Part shown: positions 17,540 through 29,072 of the stretch, in pieces
Position numbering within the stretch: position 1 is the first letter of the stretch
How the letters are laid out: the number at the start of each line of letters is the position of its first letter
Assembly (NCBI GenBank): GCA_004764695.1
Contig: SMSO01000035.1
Span: 1,982,001 to 2,046,000, forward strand
Direction: 5' to 3'
Length of the DNA stretch: 64,000 nucleotides
Source: Schizochytrium sp. TIO01
Lineage: Eukaryota > Sar > Bigyra > Thraustochytrida > Thraustochytriidae
Position numbers and translations under genes: made by a program
Notes under the pieces: model-generated
The model's input: only the letters and a program-made list of their open reading frames with translations
What the model was told of the DNA's origin: nothing
Databases searched by the model: none

Positions 17540-18865
17540 ATGGATACCCAAGGTATGATTCGTCAAGCAACCGTGATGGTCTCGGAAGCCATCAAGCTCG
17601 ACAACGAGAAGCAGTATGATGCAGCGTACACGAAATACCAACGTGCTCTGGAGCAGTTCCTGGTGGCACTTAAGTATGAGAAGAACCCCAAATCAAAGGA
17701 GATCCTGACGCAACGCATTGAAGGATACATGGTACGCGCTGAGCAACTCAAGGTTGCTATTGATGAAGAAAACAGCAGACCTAAAGCAGCTCCCGTAGGT
17801 GCAGGAGGGAGCGAGAAAGGTGAAGATGCGGAGAAGTCAAAGCTTCGTGGCGCATTGGAGGCCGCCATTGTTGCTGAGAAACCAAATGTATCATGGGATG
17901 ATGTGGCAGGTCTCGAAGGTGCCAAGTCTGCCCTCAAGGAGGCTGTCATTCTACCTACGCGGTTTCCGCAGCTGTTCACAGGTGAGCGTCGCCCATGGAA
18001 GGGTATTTTGCTTTATGGTCCGCCTGGTACAGGTAAATCATACCTTGCGAAAGCTGTAGCTACCGAGGCAGATGCCAAGTTCTTTTCTGTGTCCTCATCC
18101 GATTTGGTCTCCAAGTGGCAGGGTGAGTCCGAGCGCCTTGTACGCAACCTTTTTGAGATGGCACGTGAGTCAAAGCCTGCCATTATCTTTATTGATGAGG
18201 TAGACTCGCTCTGTGGCTCCCGCAGTGATGGTGAGAACGACTCAGCTAGGCGTATCAAGACCGAGTTCCTTGTCCAGATGCAAGGTGTTGGCAAAGATGA
18301 TACTGGCTTGTTGGTGCTCGGTGCAACTAACACCCCTTGGAGTCTTGATCCAGCCATGCGCCGTCGTTTTGAGAAGCGTGTGTATATTCCTCTCCCGACA
18401 AAAGAAGCTCGTAAAAAGCTGTTCGAGCTCAGCATTGGTTCTACAGAGCACACACTTTCCCGTCATGATATGAACGAGCTGGCGGAGCTCACCGAGGGGT
18501 TTTCCGGTGCCGATATTTCCATTGCCGTACGCGAGGCTTTGATGCGACCGCTACGCATTTGTCAAGAGGCAAAACAGTTCATCGTGGATGACAAGGGCAT
18601 GTATGAGCCAGTCCCTCCTGAGGATTATCCTAACTGCTCTCGCTGCCCTCCACAAACATCCAAAAACAAGGGTAAGAAGGTTAGATGCGAGGTATGCGGC
18701 GCAGTATTTATGTCCCTTTACGATGTCGAACCAGACAAGCTCTTTGTTCCACCCGTAAAACCTAAAGACTTCTTTGAGGCTGTCACCAGCTCTAACACTT
18801 CAGTATCACCCGATGAACTCGGTCGCTTTGAGGAATGGACCAAGGAGTTTGGTCAAGAAGGCTAA
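17540..18865 (+). CDS. VPS4: VPS4-type AAA ATPase (ESCRT-III disassembly)
   Basis: A 441-residue protein of standard VPS4 length. An MIT domain covers about residues 4-80, then a linker, then the AAA core with WDDVAGLEGAK, Walker A GPPGTGKS at 160-167, pore loop KWQGES, Walker B IIFIDEVDS at 215-223, arginine-finger region MRRRFEKRVYIPLP, FSGADI in the small domain, and a C-terminal helix ending WTKEFGQEG. It uses ATP to recycle ESCRT-III filaments in endosome sorting, membrane scission and cytokinesis. Where the beta domain normally has a SPGDP-type segment, this protein has CSRC (C366, C369) and CEVC (C383, C386) around a Lys-rich loop, which looks like a zinc ribbon. The ATG at 17540 is the first Met at the MIT start; the frame continues upstream to 17504 without an ATG. 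No intron within the CDS. Confidence 0.93.
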   Translation: MDTQGMIRQATVMVSEAIKLDNEKQYDAAYTKYQRALEQFLVALKYEKNPKSKEILTQRIEGYMVRAEQLKVAIDEENSRPKAAPVGAGGSEKGEDAEKSKLRGALEAAIVAEKPNVSWDDVAGLEGAKSALKEAVILPTRFPQLFTGERRPWKGILLYGPPGTGKSYLAKAVATEADAKFFSVSSSDLVSKWQGESERLVRNLFEMARESKPAIIFIDEVDSLCGSRSDGENDSARRIKTEFLVQMQGVGKDDTGLLVLGATNTPWSLDPAMRRRFEKRVYIPLPTKEARKKLFELSIGSTEHTLSRHDMNELAELTEGFSGADISIAVREALMRPLRICQEAKQFIVDDKGMYEPVPPEDYPNCSRCPPQTSKNKGKKVRCEVCGAVFMSLYDVEPDKLFVPPVKPKDFFEAVTSSNTSVSPDELGRFEEWTKEFGQEG

Positions 18866-20442
18866 AAAGTTATTGGCATCTACTAAGTCCTCGGCTGCTG
18901 TAGTGTTGCATTCGCTGTTTTGTCAGATCAAGTGCGTTCACAAACCCTACTATCGTTGGTTAATCGAAGACTTTAAGAAGAATAATAAATTGCAAGAGGC
19001 GCATGAATCCATGGCACACTCTTTTGGCCACCCGTGGATATGTCTTGATCGATAGCTCTATGTCTTCACGAGCCAGATTGAGACTAGGTTTATATAAATT
19101 TATAAGGACAAAAAAATAAGTTTCTCAGATTCTCGTTGAAAATAACTCCAGGGCTACTGTCGAAGAGATCCTGGCACAGCGGTTGACGATGATGTTCATC
19201 GATGACGATGATGTTCATCATGAAGTCTAGTCTACAATCCAGGTAACTAAATATCTATGCGAATATTGTTTGATGAACTACATCTCGTGAGGTTGTAAGT
19301 ATGGGTTTTGATAGCCGAATGGATCTGGAGTTTGGGAATATTAAGTTCGGTCGAGGACTAGACAAGTTACGCAAGGTTCTCGATTCGCACTACCGGAATA
19401 TTTAGAAGTTTTGGTGTCCTACTAAGCGTATTGATCAGACTGGTTTTCGTGGATGTAGATTGTGTTGCGAGTACAGTTAATTTTATGGGAGAGGCCATTG
19501 CTCTTTCTGAACCAACTTACATGCCTTTCCACTTAACAGCCGAGCTAGTCGCCACACCCCAAGGGATACTCAGCAAAGTGCAATGAATCAGAAGATGCAA
19601 ACACTCTATTTGGTTGCTGTAATTTCAAGTGTTGAGACCTTTCTTGAAAACACAGGCTCAAGGTGCATTCACCTTAAATACTTTGGTTTACCTTATGGTC
19701 TTATTGCGTTCAAGCATAATCATGCGCTGGATAAAGCAAGCACCACACCGAACAACGTCATGACCAATCCCGAAGTCCACGAGGTTTCGTCAACATTGCG
19801 CCAAGTAGAAAATGTTCATGGAGAAATGGAATATATCAATCTTATGAGTTTTCTAATCACGAATTATAGGAATACAGAATTGGAGACTCGTTAAATAATC
19901 TGTTCCCCACTACAAAAGATTGAACGGCATCGCTTATGTATAGTTTTGCACTTTCGTCAAGTTTGCGGAACCAAGTATTCTCATCCGTGCTTAGTCACCC
20001 AAAACATACACTTTCAGCTAGCATATAAGCAACGAGTTGGTTCACTGCATAGAACAGTTGCGTATTGGTTAAGGGCATTCAAACGTCAACAAGACTTAAC
20101 TCGTTGGCGTCATTCGTAAGTTCTGGGAGCCAAGTAGCACAATCAGTGTGTGCAGAAAGACTTCTTCGAAGTGATAAAGGTAATATTTAGCTAATTTTTA
20201 TTTACTAGGTATTTCAATTAGAGCTTCAAACTGGATTCACAGCTCAACATGTTACTAGTATGCTGCACCCGGAGGATTATATTTAAAGGTTTTCAACAAT
20301 TTGGAGTAAGCTGGGTTGCAACATGTTTTGAAAGTAGCTAGCTATGGATCTTAGTTAGCTCACTGTTTCTTCTATACCGCGATGAGCTCAGCAGTTTTTT
20401 TTTGTTAAGGCGTGATGAGCTAGTTGTACATTCTATGATAAA
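18866..20442. other. Convergent intergenic region VPS4 / CENP-C
   Basis: A 1.6-kb AT-rich region. One 100-codon open frame at 19583-19894 has no recognisable features and is not accepted. A short 19-bp tandem duplication lies at 19185-19222. The T run at 20397-20404 is in the CENP-C 3' flank. Confidence 0.45.
19185..19222. repeat. Two-copy 19-bp tandem repeat
   Basis: Two copies beginning GACGATGATGTTCATC, differing only in the last bases. Each half can also fold on itself (GATGAT...ATCATG). Confidence 0.75.
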
Positions 20443-23268
20443 TTATGCAGCTTCTGCCTCGGGATGGGGTTTAAGTAGGATAAAATTAATACGCGCAGTT
20501 GTATTTTCAGAGTAGTTGCGAAGTCCATATGATGTGTGCCTTGGAACCCAGAAATGATCTCCTGCAGAGAGCCTGTAGCGGTTTTCATCGACCTGAACAA
20601 CAACAGAGCCAGGTTGTGCTTCCGCGACGATGAAAATCTGTGTGAAGCCCAGAGCACTTTCCATGGGCTTTGAACACAGCGGCGGAAGGACGCAAATTCC
20701 AGAGATGAACCGGTCATCCTCAAATGCCGCCCCTGCTCGAGCACTTGCTGCGGCAACCGTTTTACCATCTGACGCATGGAAATCTGTGTTCAGGTCTGGT
20801 GGCATATCTTCAAGCTCAATATCCTCAGCTCCACGCACCAGGATAGACTCCACAGTCGTGTTACGATCAGGGTCAAAATGTTGCAGCGCTTCTTTGGAGG
20901 AGTTCAGGACCACATCTGGTGGCAGATCTAATAGTGAAGCGGATGGAGCATCGTTCACGTCATCAAACTGAAGCTTAGACTTAACTTTATCTCTTTTTGC
21001 TCTTTTGTTTGCGGTAAGCTCCTCCGAGGGAGAACGTTTTTGTTTCTTCCGTTTTGGAGGTGCAGGAGTCAAGAAAAGGTTTGGTTTCTCAGCACCTACA
21101 ACCTCATCGATGTAAATACCAAGACGAGCATCACGTTTGCGTTGCTGAATTAGTCGTTCGCCACGCCAATGTTCCAGCACACGCCATCGCTTTCGTCGTG
21201 AGCGTCGCATACCAGGTGTGCTGGGCTCCTTTGAAGGGTCAAACATAGGTTCTACAAGCCGCCGAGGCTGCTTTTCAGCTGTGCGATACACGTAGTCCTC
21301 GGTACTGTTTCTATCATCCCTGTCGCTCGCTTCTTCATCATCGTCTTCATCACTTTCTAATCGCCTGCTCTTACCAGGGGTTACAGCATCACGAAATGAG
21401 AATGAGACTGGGGTAGCTAGCGCGCCGGATCTAGTGGAGTGAGTCCCTGCACTTGTTGAAGAGGACGAAGAGCCACGATCTCGAGAGCGCGAAGTAGAGC
21501 TTGTTGCTCGAGTTTGTGGGGTCTCCTTTATTATAGTGCTCCTGCTACTACGGCTCCGATCCGACCGTTCTGTACGATCCGTTCGAGGGGATTCTCCTGA
21601 AGATGATACTGCAAGCGAATCTGGAGTTGATTTGGTTGAGGATCTTGAAAACAGACGGCTGCGTTCGCTTCGACGCGCAGGTGTTTGAGCGAGCTCACTG
21701 CTATCCTCGATGCCACTCTGAGACTCTTGGTCGTTCACACGGGCAGTAGCACTTTCAACTTCACTGCGCGCATCCCCTAGATATCCGTCATCACTTTCCT
21801 CACCGCCATTACCATCCAGCAAATGGAGAGAGGCAATATCATCATTCTGACCAAGAGATGCGTGGTCAGAATCTTCACTTTCCAGGTTTCTCTCGTTACT
21901 GGCTACCAATATGTCCTCTTGGTCCTCGGGGCGCAACGCTCGGCTTATTCGCGACCGTGTACTGCCTTGACTTTTATTGCTCACTGGCTCACGTGAAGAT
22001 TTGCTACTGATTGAGAGATTCGAAGATCGCTGGGTTCGTGATATTCTTGCTGATCGAGTTTTGTGCTCTACAACCTCTTCATTATCCATCGGAAGACTTG
22101 GCAACTCTTCTGGAGACTTTGTCTTTTGGACAGAGAATCGAACACTCTTTACAGATTGTGGTGCTTTCCTGCGCCGTGGTGATCGTTTCAATACACTCGG
22201 TGGCAGTCGGGGTGTTTCTTGCTTAACAATAGGAAGGCGATGGCGTGGTCGAGGAGGCGGTGACATTCTCGCTGTGGTGATGAGTTGGCGAATATCTAAC
22301 GTATCCTCATCATCCGTATTATCGCTATCCTGGTTAGCCCTAGCAAGCTCCTCTTTAACTTGAATCAACGACTCACTTTCTTGAGGACCTTCTTCTCCTG
22401 ATACACTTGAATTGGTCTGATCGTCACGTTCATCAAGCGAGCTACTATTTGCTGTTGATTGTTTTGGGCTCACAGTAAGGAGACGAATTGTGGATCCTTT
22501 ATTTGAGCCTTTTGGCTTGTCCTCTGAATTTATCAAGTCAGAACGCGAAATGTTCCCAAGAGTACCCCGGCTTTGCCTCATCATTTGAGGAGACGGGGAG
22601 GCCTCAATTTTAAGGTTTAGGTTCTGAGCGATACCCTCGCGTTCACCTTTTTGCTCTTCCTCCTCGTCAGAACGGTCGCTTTCCATTTGTCCCGCGAAGG
22701 AGAAGTCGTGATCGTCCTCCTCATTAGATTCTTCCTTATCATCGTTTATTTCCTCATCTTCGTCATCGTCATCCGCATTCGCATCTCCGAGCATGAGTTT
22801 AAACCGCCGACGACTCCCTCCTTTTGACTTCCGATCAGTGCTCCAAAATGCACCGACTGAATCAAGTCCAAGAGAGTCTTTTAGGGGCGATTTCCCTTGC
22901 TTTGACACATCTCTTGAAGAGGTCGACGAGGCTGACGAGGCTGACGCAGCTCTCGATTGTTTTTCGCGCCAAGCGCCCCTTCTCCGCGCATGCTGCGGCC
23001 GAACGTCTGGGGTTTCTTGCACCTCTGTCAGTTTAGCTCGGATTCCGATTGGAGTCTCCTTCGCCTCTATTTCATCATCGTCATCGTCTAGACCTCCGTC
23101 CAAAGTCCTCCTCTGTAGTTCCCGAGTTTCACGGCATCATGTTAAGAAAATAAGCATCCAAATAATCGTCAGTAGAGTTGTTCGAACCATTAAGCAAGAT
23201 GATGTTTGCATTGACATCTACGTTAGTGAACTGGGCGTATTCCCGGTAGAGGATGACGGCACTGACAT
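20443..23268 (-). CDS. CENPC: CENP-C, inner kinetochore protein
   Basis: About 904 residues, mostly disordered, acidic and Ser/Arg-rich. Two diagnostic parts are visible. The CENP-C motif (MRRSRRKRWRVLEHWRGER, about residue 648 on) binds the CENP-A nucleosome in animals, plants and fungi. The C-terminal Mif2/CENP-C cupin fold (FTQIFIVAEAQPGSVVVQV, then LSAGDHFWVPRHTSYGLRNYS, then INFILLKP) forms the dimer. The main exon, 20443-23110, has no ATG at its left end. A first exon at 23222-23268 (MSVPSSSTGNTPSSL) joins it through a 111-nt intron, 23111-23221, with donor GTAGAT and acceptor ACAGAG; the phases match and the reading frame is kept. The exon-1 model is inference; the CENP-C assignment is strong. 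It anchors the kinetochore to centromeric chromatin. Confidence 0.85.
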
Positions 23269-25880
23269 TTGTTGGTGAGTTCAAACACGTCTTAGACTTC
23301 AGTATAGTTCCGCGATATCCTTCTACATATATACATATATACCATTGATGAACAAAATCATCGAATGGTTTCTCTGATCCAACATATAACGTACTCTCGC
23401 AGAGCGTCCTGCTGCACCTCTTGCTCTGGCGGCCCTCGCTTCGCTTCGGCGTCGTCGCTGCGTCGCTTGATCATCGTCATCGTCACCTCGCTGCATTTCC
23501 TCCATGCACGCTCGGCCAGAGCGGCCCCAGAGCGTCGGCAAGCGGGAGACTACAGCTTATTCAGTCCGTGTGAATCGTAACAGACTCTGCAGCCGGACTT
23601 CCCGTCCTGGTCGGAGCTCTTCTCCGCTTTGGACTTGACTAACTAAGCGAGGCGAGAGCGAGTTTCAAAGTACGCAAGAGTTTGAACGGAACATAACAGA
23701 ACAGAACACTTGGAAAAAGCAGACGCGGGAAAAAAATAAACAGCCTCTTTTCATTTACCTCGGGCAAGAAATAAATCTTCCAATGTTTGGGGATGTGATT
23801 GAGCTCTGCAGGGTCCAGAAAATTTGATTCTCGGGTTATACAGGAGCTTAATGGCACTCTCACCCTGGAGCTTTGCTATGGAGCGCTTCAAAACTGTACA
23901 TTTTATTTTTTACTTTTGATTGCTTCGATGAGTTTATTGAACTTATCCTCGTGGTGGTCTATTTTGATGGGTGATTGCTTGATCAGTCCTGGGTTTATGA
24001 AATCACACTGCATGATAGTATTTATGACAGTGTATAACTACTCCATGGCTTTATATGAAACGTCTGCTCTGTGCACGTTTATCTTCTTTACCAATGCAGC
24101 AGTAGACCCGAATCGATCAAGACAGAAAACCTAAGCATAAAACAAACATCAACCCTATCCTCTACACTAACTAAACTAGCTAAGCACAAAATCAAAGTCT
24201 CTCCTTCAATGACCTCTAAGCAAACATAACCACGTTTCATCATACTTGCTCGATATATCGGTGGATGTAGGATGCTTCGTAGCCTTTGGAAAACTTGGAA
24301 AGATACTATGAATTATGGCTCCCAGATAAAATTGCCGCCAAAGTATTTTTCTCTTATTAAACCTCAGCATGCTATCTCAAATAATAGTACAACCTGATAG
24401 TAGAAATACTGAGGATCCTTGTACTAAGATGCATTCTCCCGCTATGATAAAAGCAAACGACAATTGTTAGAACGATTGTCAATTGTGCAGACAATCATTC
24501 TTGGAGACAACGTTACAATGAAAGTTACCCTAAGCGAAATTATGTCAGATCAAGTTGCGCTCAAACTGTGCTAGTGGAGAGTAGGGCTGACAGTGCACAC
24601 CACTACAAGCAAGCAATCCAACCTTACATCAACTGTTCTGGCAGGGTTGGTGAGGCACTAGGAGCTCAAATCTAACCCAGGTCTATCATAATCGCCAACA
24701 TTCCGAGGCTGACCTCAACTAGAGCTTTGTAGCAGTCACCCTGAGGCGGAAGTATAAGACCTATTCCCAAAACGAAGTTCACGTGCGGCAAGTGATACAA
24801 AAGCTCGCATCAAGCCGTGCCAGAACCCTTATCCAATCGATTCTGGTGCAATTCGCATATTAGGGCATCCCACTAAAATGTACCATGAGTCAAAGCATTC
24901 ATCCCAGCAACATATTCGGGCTTTTCTCTTTCCCGGAAGCAAAGCAATTCATCTCCTGTGAGAGACGCCCGAATTCGGCAGCGTAAGGATGCTTTACATA
25001 TTCTCCTGTTATGCTTGCCCGAACTAGCGGTTCTGCGGCTAGTTCTTCGTCCCATGTCCAAATTCCTCAGCCTGCTGGTCAGGCTGACCACCCCAATCCT
25101 TCACGAAACTTTCTGCATTGTAGACAGCGTAGCCATCGCGACAATCTAGACATCTAGCATGACCAGGTGGTAAGGTTTTAGAGTCTGTGGTTATCTGTTT
25201 ACTCGGAACGTTGAATAATAAATTCCACTTTCCATATTGAGTCTGCTCGTCGTGCTACATGTTTCGATAATCCTTCTGTTGTTGATTCTGGAGATCCTGA
25301 TTATTTCTGGTTTTCGATTTTACTATCAAGCTGCCGCCACTTGCAGATGATGGATGGGTCATCTGTTATTGTGGATTCTTTATCCGGGGAATGAAGTCCC
25401 GGTGGCGGTGAATTTCTGCGGAGTCTTAATGTTCCACCATCGAGTCATAAGTCACTATTTCTGGTACTATTACTACTTGATAGGACCTACCTCCCTCAGC
25501 GACCTACCTTTTTAACTTCCTTTATCATATATTTCTAACTACTAAAGGATTATTTTACTTTAATTTTTTTAATTAAAAATGACTCGGATACTTAGTAACT
25601 TGATAGTGTGGTATATGCGGAATGATTTAATTTATTAAAAATGATAGAACATCACATCCCTCCAAGACTATAAAAACAATAAAAACAGGCGTAAGGTCCA
25701 ATAAACGAAAGAAAAAGAACTGTAAATATCCGAGTTTTCTGGACGCAAACCCGCAAGTAGACCTCAAAAGAGACCAGATTTACCACCACCAAGAGACATC
25801 TGAGCTCACGAACAGCAATCACAAGATTGGACTTTGGACAGTTTACTGCACAAGCAAAGGTTTGAGTAAAGGCCCTTAGG
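23269..25880. other. Intergenic, 5' flank of CENP-C and of a small membrane protein gene
   Basis: A 2.6-kb region. 23390-23570 is GC-rich. On the minus strand a frame without an ATG is open from about 23490 to 23137 and overlaps the CENP-C first exon and intron in another frame; it may be chance. The rest, 23.6-25.8 kb, is AT-rich with many stops in all frames and an AT-only patch at 25540-25640. No transposon termini seen. Confidence 0.4.
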
Positions 25881-26447
25881 ATGGCCTCCGCACTGCCAAC
25901 ACCTGATGCTGAAGCTGGCCCTGCGCGGCTTTACCTGCCGGATATCTGGGCAGTCAAGAAGGAGCGGGACGACGACGACACTATGCCCAACCAACCTGGA
26001 GTGGCGCTCACTGCACACGTTGTGAGTCGTGTGGCGTCGTTGGGTGCTTTTGCTGGCATGGCCGGAGTTATTCGCGGCATGTTCAAGGGGTCTTTGCCGT
26101 TTGCCGTGCGGTCTGTGGCAGCAGGAACTACTTTGGGCGGGATTGCAGGCTTGGGAATGCTGCAATTTAAGGCTCTTACCAAAGATAACTTTGACGCTGA
26201 TGGAATTCGTGACAGAGCTTACCGTCTCGCGAACAACCCCACGCAATCAAGGTTTCAGGACAGAGCTCGCATGGTCGTACCAGGATTGGCGGTGGCCGCT
26301 GCTGTCACTCCCCTACCCGTGAGTGTCGTCACACGGGTTCTCTTTGGTACAGGTATTGGTCTAGACATTTGTTTTGCCATGATGGCTCAAGAAATGCGTG
26401 AGGCAAAAGCAAAGGCAGGAGAAACTACGCTCCGAACCATGGATTAA
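25881..26447 (+). CDS. Small predicted membrane protein, function unknown
   Basis: A 188-residue protein with an ATG directly after a purine-rich leader. After a hydrophilic start (about residues 1-40) it has a Gly/Ala-rich hydrophobic region (SRVASLGAFAGMAGVIRGMF, then AAGTTLGGIAGLGMLQF, about residues 48-95), a charged loop (NNPTQSRFQDRARM) and a second hydrophobic pair (VVPGLAVAAAVTPLPVSVV and VLFGTGIGLDICFAMMAQ), then a charged tail. The small-xxx-small spacing suggests closely packed helices, as in Tim17/Tim22-like or complex I accessory membrane proteins, but no family motif is clear. The balanced codon use and absence of low complexity make it a credible gene. Convergent with GFAT. Confidence 0.7.
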   Translation: MASALPTPDAEAGPARLYLPDIWAVKKERDDDDTMPNQPGVALTAHVVSRVASLGAFAGMAGVIRGMFKGSLPFAVRSVAAGTTLGGIAGLGMLQFKALTKDNFDADGIRDRAYRLANNPTQSRFQDRARMVVPGLAVAAAVTPLPVSVVTRVLFGTGIGLDICFAMMAQEMREAKAKAGETTLRTMD

Positions 26448-27023
26448 AGAATTAGCTCTTTGGCTAATTGGCTGAAGGAGTTTTAATCGCTGATCATATT
26501 TTCGATCATGAGGAGACGGAGTCGACTGTGAAACAAATGTACTACTTACACTGCGCGCTGAAGAGGGCGCATGAGAGACCACTGTGACTAACCTTCATGC
26601 ACCATGGCTATAGCTCAGAGGAAGAGGAGCTGTTATAGCTTTAATACAACGCGACTCAGGTCGCCATGTCAAGTCAATTTCGAACGTCTAATGAACGTAC
26701 GCAAACATCTTTTTTTATTAAAACAAAACAACTATAAGAAATAAATGCTTTGTCCTGTCATGTAGTTAATTCACAAACAACAATAGTATTTTCTGTACCT
26801 TTATTGTACTCCAACCACCGAGGCAAGGACTTGCGCAACCGCACAATACCATATTTCTCTATAGTAGAAAGTAGGTATAAAAGAATGCAATGGGAGAAAT
26901 TTAACTACATATCTTTAATTACGGAGGGGCTTAGCGCGGCAATTTAAATCGTGCACAATGTATGCAGGTTAACATGCATACATTGTACACACCAAGCGGA
27001 CTGACGGAAGAGAAAAATCATAT
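26448..27023. other. Convergent intergenic region with a 3' hairpin
   Basis: AT-rich, no gene. A strong hairpin at 26955-26986 is close to the GFAT stop. A tRNA-like A-box string at about 26604 was checked and rejected. Confidence 0.5.
26955..26986 (-). terminator. 12-bp stem hairpin after the GFAT gene
   Basis: Bases 26955-26966 are the exact reverse complement of 26975-26986, with an 8-nt loop. The stem can extend by three pairs beyond one mismatch. It starts 37 nt after the GFAT stop codon, inside the probable 3' untranslated region. The role (3'-end processing, stability or none) is inference. Confidence 0.45.
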
Positions 27024-29072
27024 TTACTCCACGGTGACGCTCTTGGCAAGGTTGCGAGGCGTGTCGATTTCACAACCACGATAGTCAGCTATGTAGTAAG
27101 CCAACAGTTGCAGCGGAATGCAAGTAACCATGGACGAGAAGTGTTCATTCGTAACTGGGGTTTCAATGACAAATTCAGCAAGTTCATCAAGGTCGCGGTT
27201 GCCCTCGTCAGTAATGATAACGACAGACCCTTTACGAGCAACAACCTCTTGGACACCAGACTTAACCTTTTCATAAATCACATCTGACTTGGGGGCGATA
27301 AAGACAACAGGCATCATCTCATCAATCAGGGCAATCGGACCGTGCTTCATTTCAGCCGCAGCGTATCCTTCAGCATGGATATAAGAGATCTCCTTTAGCT
27401 TGAGAGCACCCTCGAGAGCCACCGGGAAGTTGTAACCACGGCCTAGGTATAAAAAGTTGTGCGCATACCTATAGGTTGAGGCCATGTTTTGGATTTTGGC
27501 CAAGTTTGCATCGTTAAGCATAGCCTGAATCTTATCAGGAATTTCGTAGAGCTCCAAGCCAAGTTTGTTTGCCTCTCCTTGAGTGAGTGCACCAGTCTGC
27601 ACTGCAAGGGCTAGTGTGAACATATTTAATGCCATGACCTGGCCCGAGAAAGCCTTGGTGGAGGCAACACCAATTTCCGGACCAATATGAAGGTAGATAC
27701 CAGCGTCCGTCTCACGAGCAATGCTAGACCCAACCACGTTGACAATACCAAGGCAAAGGCATCCATTCTTTTTAGCCACGCGAATGGCTTCTAAAGTATC
27801 CGCAGTTTCTCCCGACTGACTGATAACAATCACAACGTCATCCTTGAAGAGAACAGGGTTACGGTAGCGAAATTCAGAAGCATACTCAACTTCGACTGGG
27901 ATCTTAGCTAACGTCTCAATCAAGTATTCGCCTACCAAGGCAGCATGCCAAGATGTACCACAGCCGCAAATAATGATGCGACGAGCCTTCGCAATACGGT
28001 CTAACACTGAGATAAGGCCTCCAAGCTGAACCTTACCCGTGTGAGGGTCGAGGCGACCACGCATGCAATCACGAAGTACACGAGGCTGTTCCATGATCTC
28101 CTTGAGCATGAAGTGACGGTAGCCACCCTTTTCAATTGTTTGCAGGTTCATCTCGAGTTCGTGCATTTCACGGAAAACACGCGAGGAAATGGCTTTGTTA
28201 GACAAAGTCATCTGTTTCATAATACGCGAATCAAGTTTGGATGAAAACATTGGGCCCTCGTCCTCTGAGGAAAGCACGCTAGACTCTGCAGCATCACCAT
28301 TAGGGGACTCAACAAAGTCGCTTGCAGCCTCCACAAGCAGATTTTCACGCTTCATGCTCGCAACTGAAAAGTTGTACTTGTTCTCTCCGTTCTCTTTGGT
28401 GCGGAAGCAGCTCACAATATCCTCTTCTTCGAGGTAAACGACTTTGTCAGTGAGGCCGACAACAGCAGTAGCATCAGAAGCAAGCACAAGAGAGTCGCCA
28501 CTAACACCAAGGATCAAAGGGGAGCCACGGCGAGCTCCGACAAGAACATCGGGGCTTGATTCGTCGATTACGGCAATACCGTAAGCGCCTCGAACTTGAG
28601 TAAGAGCAAGACTGACAGCACCAGCAAGTGAGAGGTTGGGCTCCAGAGACTGCACATGACGAATGAGTGCCGCAAGGACTTCGGTATCTGTATCGGAGAT
28701 GAACTTGTAGCCCATAGCAGAAAGCTTCTTCTTCAGACTTGAGTGATTCTCAATGATGCCGTTGTGAACAATTGCCAGCTTGTGGTCCATCGAAGCGTGC
28801 GGGTGGGCATTCACAGTGTTAGGGGGGCCGTGGGTAGCCCAGCGGGTGTGGGCAATACCAATGCTTGCATTGTTCTTAAAGTTGCGTCCGGCAACAGCTT
28901 GTTTCAAGTTCATGACCTTACCTGCTTGCTTCTCAATCTCCAACTTATGCTCATCGTTGGTGATCACAGCAATACCAGCAGAATCATAGCCACGGTATTC
29001 CATACGCTCCAGGCCTTCAATAAGGACAGCAGTAGTCTCGCCATCGCCGATGTAAGCGATGATGCCGCACAT
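27024..29072 (-). CDS. GFPT: Glutamine:fructose-6-phosphate amidotransferase (GFAT)
   Basis: A 682-residue protein, the usual length for eukaryotic GFAT. It begins MCGIIAYIGDG, so Cys2 becomes the glutaminase nucleophile after Met removal. The class-II amidotransferase domain covers about residues 2-230 with YRGYDSAG, HTRWATHG and HNGIIEN. Two SIS sugar-isomerase domains follow, with CGTSWHAAL, SQSGETADTLEA, EIGVASTKAFSGQV and the C-terminal NLAKSVTVE. A variable Ser/acidic linker lies near residues 245-275. The enzyme makes glucosamine-6-phosphate from fructose-6-phosphate and glutamine, the first step to UDP-GlcNAc for glycoproteins and wall or scale polysaccharide. It acts in the cytosol. 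The sequence is intron-free. The residues needed for activity appear intact. Confidence 0.96.
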   Translation of the reverse strand: MCGIIAYIGDGETTAVLIEGLERMEYRGYDSAGIAVITNDEHKLEIEKQAGKVMNLKQAVAGRNFKNNASIGIAHTRWATHGPPNTVNAHPHASMDHKLAIVHNGIIENHSSLKKKLSAMGYKFISDTDTEVLAALIRHVQSLEPNLSLAGAVSLALTQVRGAYGIAVIDESSPDVLVGARRGSPLILGVSGDSLVLASDATAVVGLTDKVVYLEEEDIVSCFRTKENGENKYNFSVASMKRENLLVEAASDFVESPNGDAAESSVLSSEDEGPMFSSKLDSRIMKQMTLSNKAISSRVFREMHELEMNLQTIEKGGYRHFMLKEIMEQPRVLRDCMRGRLDPHTGKVQLGGLISVLDRIAKARRIIICGCGTSWHAALVGEYLIETLAKIPVEVEYASEFRYRNPVLFKDDVVIVISQSGETADTLEAIRVAKKNGCLCLGIVNVVGSSIARETDAGIYLHIGPEIGVASTKAFSGQVMALNMFTLALAVQTGALTQGEANKLGLELYEIPDKIQAMLNDANLAKIQNMASTYRYAHNFLYLGRGYNFPVALEGALKLKEISYIHAEGYAAAEMKHGPIALIDEMMPVVFIAPKSDVIYEKVKSGVQEVVARKGSVVIITDEGNRDLDELAEFVIETPVTNEHFSSMVTCIPLQLLAYYIADYRGCEIDTPRNLAKSVTVE

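Noticed and set aside
19583-19894. 103-codon plus-strand frame
   Set aside because: Has an ATG, but no family, motif or structural feature, and it lies in AT-rich flanking DNA.
22793-23278. 161-codon plus-strand frame across the CENP-C 5' end
   Set aside because: Shadow of the CENP-C exon; Ser/Arg/Pro composition mirrors its acidic codons.
23799-24134. 111-codon hydrophobic plus-strand frame
   Set aside because: Cys- and Met-rich random-looking composition without domain features; upstream and downstream DNA looks non-coding.
26604-26690. tRNA-like string (GGCTATAGCTCAGAGG, later TTTCGAACG)
   Set aside because: It resembles the A box and T arm, but the acceptor and anticodon stems do not pair.
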